The notes under the pieces: generated by a model
What the model was told of the DNA's origin: nothing
The model's input: the letters and a program-made list of their open reading frames with translations, nothing else
Databases searched by the model: none
Part shown: in pieces, positions 6,405 to 12,043 of the stretch
Layout of the letters: every line of letters starts with the position of its first letter
How positions within the stretch are numbered: position 1 is the stretch's first letter
Origin: an uncultured Ruminococcus sp.
GTDB taxonomy: Bacteria > Bacillota > Clostridia > Oscillospirales > Ruminococcaceae
Direction: 5' to 3'
DNA: 12,043 nucleotides
Assembly: GCA_910579955.1 (NCBI GenBank)
Contig: CAJTWE010000039.1
Coordinates: forward strand, 1-12,043
Position numbers and translations under genes: made by a program

Positions 6405-7442
6405 TTACAACACTTCGGCAAGCTGTTTCGTGACAGTAACTCCGCTGCCGTTTTTACTGTCACTACCGTCACGCTCGCAGTTGTAGTGAAGAATAATTTT
6501 GCGTCCGCCGTGAACACGCTTGTACTGAAAATCGATTCCATATTTTTTGAGCGTGTAACCGTTCTGAACAAGTTCACGAGTTACACGATTGGAATGAAAT
6601 TCTTCATCGCTAATAGACTTTAGCTGCTCTATCAGTTCGGTAGCCGAGCCTTCAAAATGAATTTTTAATTTGATGAACAGGTAAACAGCAGCAAGAAAAA
6701 TGTTATCATTGCTTTTTGGAGCGGCAGGCTCGTCAGTCACGATCCATTTTTTTAAATCAACGTCGAACTGCAAATTGATTTCAGCGTTTTCAATGTCACG
6801 ACCAACGCAGTATAACTTTGCGGTACGGCTGCCACGCTTTGTTTCAACAAGAACCATGCTGCCGTCAACACAGCCGCTTAGTCCTGTGCTGCCCGAAATC
6901 ATATTGAACGGGTCGCTGTCGTAACACTTTCGAGTGTGATGCACAAGTACGATTACTATTTCCAACTTGTCCGCAAGGCTTTTCAAAACAGAAATTTCTT
7001 TGTAGTCCGAGCCATAACAATTCTCTGTAGATTCACGAATCTTTTGCAGAGTATCGATAAACACAATTTTTAAATCGTCGTGATCAGATTTAAAGTCGCT
7101 TATCTGCTCCTCTAAGCCATTACCAATCAAATCAGACATAATTACAAAATGCAATCTATTTGTAGGCTCGTCCGTTAGCTCGTATAAGCGTTTTTGAATA
7201 CGCTCAAAGCTGTCCTCCAAGCACAGATACAACGCCGTACCGCATTTTGTTCCGCGCCCGAGAACCTTTTCTCCTTTTGCTATACTCAGACAGATATCAA
7301 GCGACAGCCATGATTTTCCTATCTTCGGTGCTCCTGCAAGAATATACAGACCTTTTGCAATCAAACCGTCGACCATAAATTCAATCGGCTTGTACACAGT
7401 AGTCATGATCTCCTCGCATGACTTTGAATCAAACTTCTTCAT
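6405..7442 (-). CDS. RepA-like AAA ATPase (AAA_25, RecA/DnaB fold)
   Basis: This 345-residue protein is a RecA-fold ATPase of the type found in plasmid RepA helicases and in many integrative elements. The Walker A is GAPKIGKS (37-44), Walker B ends in IVFIDT (Asp130), and the following strand ends in VHHTRK (His168-His169). A MISGSTGLSG loop follows near 181-190. The C-terminal third (about 240-320) is mixed helix and strand, rich in basic residues, and could be a winged-helix DNA-binding part; the last 25 residues are Ser/Gly-rich. GGGAGGA lies 8 nt before the ATG. The likely role is replication or maintenance of the excised island. Hexamer formation and helicase activity are known for relatives and not shown here. 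Confidence 0.85.
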   Translation of the reverse strand: MKKFDSKSCEEIMTTVYKPIEFMVDGLIAKGLYILAGAPKIGKSWLSLDICLSIAKGEKVLGRGTKCGTALYLCLEDSFERIQKRLYELTDEPTNRLHFVIMSDLIGNGLEEQISDFKSDHDDLKIVFIDTLQKIRESTENCYGSDYKEISVLKSLADKLEIVIVLVHHTRKCYDSDPFNMISGSTGLSGCVDGSMVLVETKRGSRTAKLYCVGRDIENAEINLQFDVDLKKWIVTDEPAAPKSNDNIFLAAVYLFIKLKIHFEGSATELIEQLKSISDEEFHSNRVTRELVQNGYTLKKYGIDFQYKRVHGGRKIILHYNCERDGSDSKNGSGVTVTKQLAEVL

Positions 7443-7763
7443 TTTATCAGTCCTCCCTTGAATTTATTGTATTTCACCTGTGCGGCGCACACAAGATAAC
7501 TCTGCGGCGCTTTGATGAAAACTTTTTTAGGCAAATAAAAAAGCTCGCAAAGATTCTTAAATCTTTACGAGCTTTGACAGCTATATTGTCATTTATATGG
7601 TATATCACATTGAAACCCTTGTCAAGGCCTTTTGAGGCTTTTTTCTGTTTTGCACAGAAAATTCATTTTTGACACAGGGGCTGTTGTGCATTTATGCTGT
7701 TTCACTGTGAAATAGGGGTGTAGCAAAATTAATTTGAGTTAATTTTAACCATTAAGTAATTTT
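7443..7763. other. Gene-free leader region upstream of the RepA-like gene
   Basis: No gene is seen. The stretch holds a strong minus-strand terminator hairpin (7540-7575) and a minus-strand TTGACA (7620-7625) with TATACC (7599-7604) after a short 15-bp spacer. A smaller plus-strand hairpin followed by T6 lies at 7624-7644. AGGGGT occurs once on the plus strand (7714-7719). Confidence 0.45.
7532..7575 (-). terminator. Strong rho-independent terminator or attenuator, minus strand
   Basis: A 15-bp inverted repeat (7540-7554 and 7561-7575) closes a 6-nt loop. Its one mismatch is a U-G wobble in the minus-strand RNA. The right-to-left transcript continues into TTTTTTATTTG. It would end transcripts arriving from the dockerin ORF. 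If the TTGACA at 7620-7625 is a real promoter, it lies in the leader of the RepA-like gene and could act as an attenuator. Confidence 0.75.
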
Positions 7764-8612
7764 TTATTTTTCAATCAGCATACGCTTCATCAAACAAAGG
7801 TCAAATACATCCAATCTGTCATCTTTGCATAAATCAGCTGCTTTCCAATCGGCAAGTTTTGTATTAGGTACGGCTACAAGCCACTTTTGGAGTATAACTG
7901 CATCAGATATATTGAACTTTCCATCGGCGTTGATATCGCCTTTTATAGACTTAGTTACTGATATTATTTTTGTATCCGTTAAACTTCCTTCGCCAGAATT
8001 TGATCCTAAAGGCGTTGCATATGTAATTATTGTGTATTCTCCAGCTTTATCAACAGTAAATGAATATGATGTGTTTTTACCCATAGTTTCGCCTATAATT
8101 TCTGTTCCGTTTGGATCCTTGACAACGAGCCAGTAATGTGAAAGAAGCGAACTTGATGCCGAAGCCTTCCAGGTAATATTTATTGTATCTCCAACTACAT
8201 AAGAAATTTTATCAGTACTAATAGTTGGAGTTATTAAGTTGGTTTTCTTAACGCTAAAATACGTCATATCACCAAATATCCAATCTCCACCTTCAGTTGT
8301 TAAATACATACATTGTCCCATATAGTTACCTGAACTTAATTGAATTGAGTCATCATATCCAGTATGATTCCAGTTGGAATAAACCTGATTATCCCAGTTA
8401 TCAGCTTCATAAATACGTATTCCATATTTTATTGCTGTAGGAACACTATTCCAACTAAAATTTGTTACTTGCAAATCCGTTCCGGGATTAACATTTAGTA
8501 TTAAATTTGTTGTTTTAACACTAAAATACGTCATATCACCAAATATCCAATCTCCACCTTCAGCTGTTAAATACATATGTCGGTTTAGTTGTATCTTTGG
8601 GTTTAGATTCAT
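7764..8612 (-). CDS. Fn3-like repeat, Ig-like and dockerin type I ORF lacking a signal peptide (probable 3' half of a broken gene)
   Basis: The 282-codon frame ends in a type I dockerin (residues 224-282). Its first calcium loop is GDINADGKFNISD. The second, DLCKDDRLDVFD, has Cys at position 3 as in many Ruminococcus dockerins. Dockerins bind cohesins and attach proteins to cellulosome scaffolds. Upstream are an Ig-like beta region (about 130-220) and an 89-residue Fn3-like unit (FSWNSVPTAIKYGIRIYEAD), preceded by only the tail of a second unit (MYLTAEGGDW...). The frame has no signal peptide, and its ATG (8612) has no ribosome site and lies inside the preceding zinc-ribbon gene. It is therefore unlikely to be exported by itself. 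It fits best as the extracellular part of a fusion with that gene, lost by a frameshift or deletion near 8577. No catalytic domain is visible. Confidence 0.75.
   Translation of the reverse strand: MNLNPKIQLNRHMYLTAEGGDWIFGDMTYFSVKTTNLILNVNPGTDLQVTNFSWNSVPTAIKYGIRIYEADNWDNQVYSNWNHTGYDDSIQLSSGNYMGQCMYLTTEGGDWIFGDMTYFSVKKTNLITPTISTDKISYVVGDTINITWKASASSSLLSHYWLVVKDPNGTEIIGETMGKNTSYSFTVDKAGEYTIITYATPLGSNSGEGSLTDTKIISVTKSIKGDINADGKFNISDAVILQKWLVAVPNTKLADWKAADLCKDDRLDVFDLCLMKRMLIEK
8254..8310 (-). repeat. 57-bp direct repeat, copy 1 (Fn3-like unit end)
   Basis: This copy is identical to 8521-8577 except for one base. It encodes MYLTTEGGDWIFGDMTYFS, the last part of the complete Fn3-like unit. The offset of 267 bp equals 89 codons, one unit. 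Confidence 0.85.
8521..8577 (-). repeat. 57-bp direct repeat, copy 2 (truncated Fn3-like unit)
   Basis: This copy encodes MYLTAEGGDWIFGDMTYFS. Similarity to copy 1 stops abruptly at 8577, the point where the zinc-ribbon reading frame meets the dockerin frame, so the upstream part of this unit has been lost. Confidence 0.85.
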
Positions 8613-8886
8613 TGTCTAAATTAAATATACTATGTGAATCTATTTCCTCTGACATACGCTTCTCTTTAACCCACTCGTAAGCTGAATATGCCACGGCTGC
8701 TGCAATAAATAATATAATTGCTGAAACAATAACTATAATAATTGGCTTCTTTTTGGATTTCTTCGTAACGGAAACTGTTGCTGTTGTCTTTTCAACTATT
8801 TCCATTTTTTCACTGATAGCAGCTCCGCAATATTCGCAGAATTTTGCATCATCGTCTATATGTTTTCCACAGTTTTCACAAAACAT
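8560..8886 (-). CDS. Zinc-ribbon single-pass membrane protein C (possibly the 5' half of a broken gene)
   Basis: The 108-residue frame starts MFCENCGKHIDDDAKFCEYC, a zinc ribbon with Cys3, Cys6, Cys17 and Cys20. A Lys-rich stretch leads into one membrane helix (about 48-70), and a polar linker (ESKPKDTTKPT) runs to the stop. The positive charges before the helix suggest the ribbon is in the cytoplasm and the linker outside. The stop codon lies 53 bases past the start of the overlapping dockerin frame. The last residues (TYVFNS) are the Fn3-like repeat read out of frame, so the original protein probably continued into the repeats and dockerin. AAGGTG, 5 nt before the ATG, includes the stop codon of gene B, suggesting translational coupling. 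Confidence 0.8.
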   Translation of the reverse strand: MFCENCGKHIDDDAKFCEYCGAAISEKMEIVEKTTATVSVTKKSKKKPIIIVIVSAIILFIAAAVAYSAYEWVKEKRMSEEIDSHSIFNLDNESKPKDTTKPTYVFNS

Positions 8887-8890
8887 TTTT

Positions 8891-9511
8891 TCACCTTTTT
8901 ATACAATTTATATCTTTTAGAAATTGTTCTTTTAAATGCAACTGCTTCTCATTTAACTTTTTCATAGGTATACAAATTTTTCTGCCGTCATTGCACTCTA
9001 CAATTATTGCCGTTCTCTTTTTCTTACCAAATTTCAGAAATAATGATGTGCTTAAGGTCAATATAATACTCAGAATTGAAATAATATCTGACTCAAAGGA
9101 GTTTGTTAATATCGCAACAATCAAAAACGAAATTATAACAGAAACAATCAAAGGAAAGTTTCTTTTGAACGGTACGTTATCCTGAAAATAAACATTTTTG
9201 ATATTTTCATACGATTCTTCCATATTCAATTTACTGGAATTAATTTTTATTGTATCCTCTTGAAACGTAAAATCAACGGTATCTCCAGTAAAATATATAA
9301 TGGCATAAAATAAAGGCAAAGCAATAATAGGCATTCGTCCAGGCACTCCATCACAGCACCTGAATCTGTAGCTATGCCCTGTCGCATTATTGCTTATATT
9401 ATCCGAAGATACGGTTTCTTTTATTTCTGATACAGAGCCAAGCTTAGTGCCGCACTTACCGCAAAATTCCACTCCGTCTCTAACTTCATTGCCACAATTC
9501 TTGCAAAACAT
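8891..9511 (-). CDS. Zinc-ribbon multi-pass membrane protein B
   Basis: The 206-residue protein starts MFCKNCGNEVRDGVEFCGKC, a zinc ribbon with CxxC pairs at Cys3/Cys6 and Cys17/Cys20. After a polar linker there are hydrophobic segments at about 60-76, 118-137 and 142-160. The parts around them are beta-rich (FTFQEDTIKINSSKL; TAIIVECNDGRKICIPMKKL) and could be a PH-like domain interrupted by membrane helices; that is a guess. The start at 9511 follows AAAGGAG by 9 nt and puts the zinc ribbon at the N-terminus as in genes A and C. It is the second gene of a three-gene run, 20 bases after A and 4 bases before C. Function unknown. Confidence 0.85.
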   Translation of the reverse strand: MFCKNCGNEVRDGVEFCGKCGTKLGSVSEIKETVSSDNISNNATGHSYRFRCCDGVPGRMPIIALPLFYAIIYFTGDTVDFTFQEDTIKINSSKLNMEESYENIKNVYFQDNVPFKRNFPLIVSVIISFLIVAILTNSFESDIISILSIILTLSTSLFLKFGKKKRTAIIVECNDGRKICIPMKKLNEKQLHLKEQFLKDINCIKR

Positions 9512-9531
9512 AATTAATCGCTCCTTTAGGT

Positions 9532-10206
9532 TTATTGTTGTCCCCAAGTAAAAATATCGTTTGTGTCTACTAAAACAACTTCATCTTGATAAATAGATTC
9601 GATAATCTCTTCTTCATAAAAGTCAAAAAAGGTACTTCCATTACCAACAATCCTCAGAACTTCAACATCATACGAGGTATCATCACGCATAAACTGAATC
9701 TCTATAGGTTTATTTATATATGTATCACTATAATTATCATACATTTCAATGGTTGCACTGAAAGTAATTACATCAATTTCTTCCACTCCATATCGTTCAG
9801 TATTTTCACTCCATGAAATATCAAAAAAATAGGAATAATCCTCAAATGCCTCCCCAATTGTCATATCGTCATAATCTTCAAGATATGCTTCCTGCACTTC
9901 CTCTGTATCAAATTTACCGTGAGCGATATGCTTAATTCCCATTATGATTAAACCAATTACAACAATTAATACGCCTATAATTCCAATAGCAATCAGAAGC
10001 ATATATACACCAGCACATCCATGCCCCACTTTATTAGCAAATTCTTCTGCCTTCTGTTCACTATCAGATTTTGAATTGTTGTCAGCTGTATCTGTATTCT
10101 GCTGTTCAGAATTATCACTTATAGTTGGTGTTCCACACCTACTACAGAATTTAGCATTGTCTTTAATCTCATTACCACAATTCTTGCAAAACATATTAAA
10201 ATTCAT
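9532..10206 (-). CDS. Zinc-ribbon single-pass membrane protein A
   Basis: The 224-residue protein has an N-terminal zinc ribbon (Cys7, Cys10, Cys21, Cys24), a Ser/Asn/Asp-rich linker (about 28-55) and one long membrane helix (about 66-91). An acidic C-terminal domain follows, starting with VQEAYLEDYDDMTIGEAFEDY. The MTxGEAFE pattern after a membrane helix recalls C-terminal domains of other zinc-ribbon proteins of unknown role (from memory, not checked). The C-terminal domain is probably outside the cell. ATG at 10206 follows GTGAG by 5 nt; ATG at 10194 is possible and would give MFCKNC exactly as in B. This is the first gene after a near-consensus promoter and heads the operon. Function unknown. 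Confidence 0.87.
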   Translation of the reverse strand: MNFNMFCKNCGNEIKDNAKFCSRCGTPTISDNSEQQNTDTADNNSKSDSEQKAEEFANKVGHGCAGVYMLLIAIGIIGVLIVVIGLIIMGIKHIAHGKFDTEEVQEAYLEDYDDMTIGEAFEDYSYFFDISWSENTERYGVEEIDVITFSATIEMYDNYSDTYINKPIEIQFMRDDTSYDVEVLRIVGNGSTFFDFYEEEIIESIYQDEVVLVDTNDIFTWGQQ

Positions 10207-10246
10207 CTCATCTCACTTAAATTAAGCTAAAACACCATTCCTCAAC

Positions 10247-10275
10247 ATTATAACACTTAAAGTTCCATTTGTCAA
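10247..10275 (-). promoter_or_regulatory. Consensus sigma-A promoter of the zinc-ribbon operon
   Basis: On the minus strand TTGACA (10270-10275) and TATAAT (10247-10252) are separated by 17 bp, a full consensus match. Initiation would be near 10240, about 35 bases before gene A. The XRE gene starts divergently about 80 bp away, so its product might bind here. Confidence 0.85.
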
Positions 10276-10324
10276 CTCTTTAAACTAATTTTATTTCAAA
10301 AATTTTTTCTGTACAATAGAGTAG

Positions 10325-10330
10325 TATAAT
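10325..10330 (+). promoter_or_regulatory. -10 element of the XRE regulator gene
   Basis: TATAAT lies 26 bases before the ATG at 10356, with a strong AGGAGG between them. The upstream stretch is T-rich but has no clear -35, consistent with a weaker or regulated promoter. Confidence 0.5.
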
Positions 10331-10355
10331 TACATTTACAGGAGGATTGCCAGCG

Positions 10356-10694
10356 ATGAAAACAGTCAATTATCACGAAATGGGCATCAGAATCAGAAAG
10401 CAAAGAGAACTTTTAGGGTATACCAGAGAACAGCTTGCAGAAAAACTGGATGTATCTACAAAATTCTGTTCCGATATTGAACTCGGTGTAAAAGGCGTTT
10501 CCATTCAGACTCTTGCCAAACTTACCGAACTTCTGCATCTCAGTGCAGATTATATTCTGTTTGGCGAATGCATACAGGGGAATTCCATGGAACTGGAAAT
10601 GCTGTCTTTGCTCAACCAGAAATGCCCTGAAAAACACAGAAACAATCTGATTACCATTGTCAATGCGTTTATTCATTCTGTTTCTGAAGAGTAA
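10356..10694 (+). CDS. XRE-family helix-turn-helix transcriptional regulator
   Basis: The 112-residue protein starts MKTVNYHEMG. An HTH_3 (Cro/C1) domain spans about 7-66, with IRKQRELLGYTREQLAEKL, the recognition helix VSTKFCSDIELG, and SIQTLAKLTELLHLSADYILFG. The C-terminal 40 residues are helical and may dimerise. ATG at 10356 lies 9 nt after AGGAGGA; the frame is also open from TTG at 10347, which is too close to that site. It is the only plus-strand gene in the window, divergent from the zinc-ribbon operon and convergent with the small gene to its right, with which it shares 26 bases. It may repress its own promoter and the divergent operon, which is inference. Confidence 0.92.
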   Translation: MKTVNYHEMGIRIRKQRELLGYTREQLAEKLDVSTKFCSDIELGVKGVSIQTLAKLTELLHLSADYILFGECIQGNSMELEMLSLLNQKCPEKHRNNLITIVNAFIHSVSEE

Positions 10695-10935
10695 AACGAC
10701 TGCGAATTTCTTCTTCAGACAGGTCAGGATTCAAATCCAGAATTTCATACAGTCGGAGCAGGATATAGGCGTTTACTTTTGGAATTCTGCTGATTTTGTC
10801 AGCCTTTTCTGTTTCTCCGATTTTCCTGAGCCATATTTCCAGTTCGCCACTACCGTAATCATAAATCAACTCGTCAATGCAAAAACAGCGTTTCAGGTCG
10901 TTTAGGTTTTCCAGATATTCACCGTTCATCAGCAT
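10669..10935 (-). CDS. Small acidic protein convergent with the XRE gene
   Basis: The 88-residue protein begins MLMNGEYLENLNDLKRCFC. A good AGGAGG lies 7-8 nt before the ATG, which makes this a real gene and not a shadow of the regulator. The pattern DLKRCFCIDELIYDYGSGEL followed by WLR and KADKI resembles a short module (D-L-K/R-x-x-F-x-I-D-x-L-x-x-Y-x-S-G-E-L-x-x-W-L) that I recall at N-termini of assorted bacterial proteins; its role is unknown to me. The C-terminal part (LDLNPDLSEEEIRSRF) is helical. The last 26 bases overlap the end of the XRE gene on the other strand. A possible promoter is TTTACT with TATTCT at 10955-10983, though it leaves almost no leader. Confidence 0.8.
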   Translation of the reverse strand: MLMNGEYLENLNDLKRCFCIDELIYDYGSGELEIWLRKIGETEKADKISRIPKVNAYILLRLYEILDLNPDLSEEEIRSRFTLQKQNE

Positions 10936-10986
10936 ACTGTCACCTCCTGAAAACAGAATACCACAGAATTTCAGATAAGTAAATAC

Positions 10987-11027
10987 AAAACAGTTCCGAA
11001 AATATTTTTAAATTTCGGAACTGTTTT
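10987..11027. terminator. Bidirectional rho-independent terminator
   Basis: A perfect 15-bp inverted repeat (10987-11001 and 11013-11027) closes an 11-nt loop, with A runs at the left base and T runs at the right. It lies 17 bases after the stop codon of the gene at 11045 and would end that minus-strand transcript. It could also stop plus-strand read-through from the XRE gene. Confidence 0.85.
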
Positions 11028-11044
11028 ATCTTGACATTCAATTT

Positions 11045-12043
11045 TTATAGGTACATCGCCGTTCGGAGCATTTTTTCCTTCAGCTTTTCTCCCGCTTCGC
11101 TGTACATCTGAGATTCCTCTTCACTCAAACTCTCATAATCTTCATAGCTCAAAATGTTAGGAAACGATTTCGGCATAACCATAAGGATTTTTCTGTCTGT
11201 GACCATTGGTATCTCTTCATTCGGTTCGCAGTAAAGATAATACCATTCGCTCAGCGGCGAAAGATTTGCAAAGCAAAAATCACAAAAATCAATATCAGCT
11301 TCATCACTGTATGCTCTTCTCAAATGGTCGTACAATTCTAATTCGTACTGATATTGATTGAAGTTTTTACCATTGTCCTTTAAAATGTTGTAATCCTGAT
11401 ATTGAAATATTGCTTTCAGATTCGGCATGAAATGTGCCCTTTTCTGCATCATACCTGTTTTTCTGGCAAGCACTGCAAAGATGATATATGGCTTTATAGG
11501 TTTTAATTTTTCATCGCTGTTAATATGTATCAGCAAAGATTTCAGGTTATCTTTGTAGACCTCATTTTTTATACAATCATGCAAAAAAGTATGCTGTATG
11601 GTCAGATGATACAGAAAATCCGATTCTTCCTCACATTCTGCATTTTTTATTTTTATCGGCTTTTTCAAATATTCCAGTAATTCCTGATATTTCTTAATGC
11701 TTTCGGTTTGAGACTCCAAAAATTCTGTCAGTTCTTGTATTGATTCACGCTGGCGAAGATAATTTCTGATTTCCTGCTCTTCTGTTCGTTCACCTAATAC
11801 CTTATTCAGCAAGCCGACATCTGTTATAACACAAAAATACAGATACTGCAAATCGGGATTATCTGGCTGCTGTTCCATACGTTCTATCAAGTCATAACAG
11901 GTTTCAACAAGATTCTGACTACCGATAGAATACTTTGAAATCAGACTATAAAACTGTTCTTTGAACTGCTTTATTTTTTGTTTTACTTCATCAAAAGTAA
12001 GATGATTCTGTTTCAGCAATTCATCAAATTCTACATACTGGTC
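11045..12043 (-). CDS. Unrecognised helical protein (N-terminus beyond right edge)
   Basis: The frame is open to the right edge, so the visible 332 codons are the C-terminal part; a TTG at 12019 is in frame but has no ribosome site and should not be taken as the start. The protein is mostly helical and charged, with a likely coiled coil around SIQELTEFLESQTESIKKYQ. Later parts contain YIIFAVLARKTGMMQKR, YELELYDHLRRAYSDEADID, and a Cys-containing CDFCFANLSPLSEWYYLYC. No signal peptide, membrane segment, nucleotide-binding loop or catalytic motif is visible in this part. It has its own terminator and is separate from the small gene at 10669-10935, though on the same strand. I do not recognise a family. 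Confidence 0.75.
   Translation of the reverse strand, partial: DQYVEFDELLKQNHLTFDEVKQKIKQFKEQFYSLISKYSIGSQNLVETCYDLIERMEQQPDNPDLQYLYFCVITDVGLLNKVLGERTEEQEIRNYLRQRESIQELTEFLESQTESIKKYQELLEYLKKPIKIKNAECEEESDFLYHLTIQHTFLHDCIKNEVYKDNLKSLLIHINSDEKLKPIKPYIIFAVLARKTGMMQKRAHFMPNLKAIFQYQDYNILKDNGKNFNQYQYELELYDHLRRAYSDEADIDFCDFCFANLSPLSEWYYLYCEPNEEIPMVTDRKILMVMPKSFPNILSYEDYESLSEEESQMYSEAGEKLKEKMLRTAMYL

Noticed and set aside
7624..7644. Plus-strand hairpin followed by T6 as a terminator
   Set aside because: The stem includes a G-U pair and no plus-strand gene leads into it. It also overlaps a minus-strand TTGACA. Noted in the region entry but not called.
8844..9185. 113-codon plus-strand ORF
   Set aside because: It lies antisense to zinc-ribbon genes B and C in AT-rich DNA and reads as Phe/Ile/His-rich noise.
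10356..10935. Calling the XRE gene and small gene a toxin-antitoxin pair
   Set aside because: They are convergent, not co-transcribed, and the small protein has no recognisable toxin motif.
12017..12019. TTG at 12019 as the start of the last gene
   Set aside because: The frame stays open to the window edge and there is no Shine-Dalgarno before the TTG, so the gene is truncated by the edge.

Overview
The window looks like chromosome from a Gram-positive gut or rumen Clostridia, most likely Ruminococcus or a close relative in the Oscillospiraceae. The reasons are a Ruminococcus-style type I dockerin, lipoboxes and Shine-Dalgarno sites of Firmicute type, PhoP-type phosphate boxes with 11-bp spacing, and a Tn4451-like recombinase. 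This is inferred from family knowledge; no database was searched.

Region 1 (1-3450, all minus strand) is a phosphate-starvation block. It holds a lipoprotein alkaline phosphatase, a YibE/F-family membrane protein, and the first 140 codons of the phosphate-binding lipoprotein PstS, which runs off the left edge. The phosphatase and pstS share an almost identical 43-bp upstream element (41 of 43 bases) with TTTACA-type repeats. The two genes also have similar leader and signal-peptide DNA, so both are probably under the same PhoP-type regulator.

Region 2 (about 3450-7760) is the integration end of a mobile island. A 32-bp tRNA 3' fragment on the minus strand (T-arm, acceptor strand and CCA, probably initiator tRNA-Met) is followed by terminator hairpins. 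It lies 44 bp from the stop of a 545-residue large serine recombinase. Next come a small TnpW-like protein, a 500-bp gene-free stretch with ACCCCT repeats and hairpins, and a RepA/AAA_25-like ATPase. The tRNA geometry puts the island to the right of 3747, with its far end outside the window. No relaxase is visible.

Region 3 (about 7760-10280) is AT-rich cargo. A near-consensus sigma-A promoter drives three consecutive genes, each encoding an N-terminal CxxC/CxxC zinc ribbon followed by membrane segments. The third overlaps, out of frame, an ORF with Fn3-like repeats, an Ig-like region and a dockerin. The two look like halves of one membrane-anchored dockerin protein separated by a frameshift or deletion.

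Region 4 (10280-12043) holds a plus-strand XRE regulator whose 3' end overlaps a convergent small acidic protein. To its right are a strong bidirectional terminator and the C-terminal 332 codons of an unrecognised protein that enters from the right edge.
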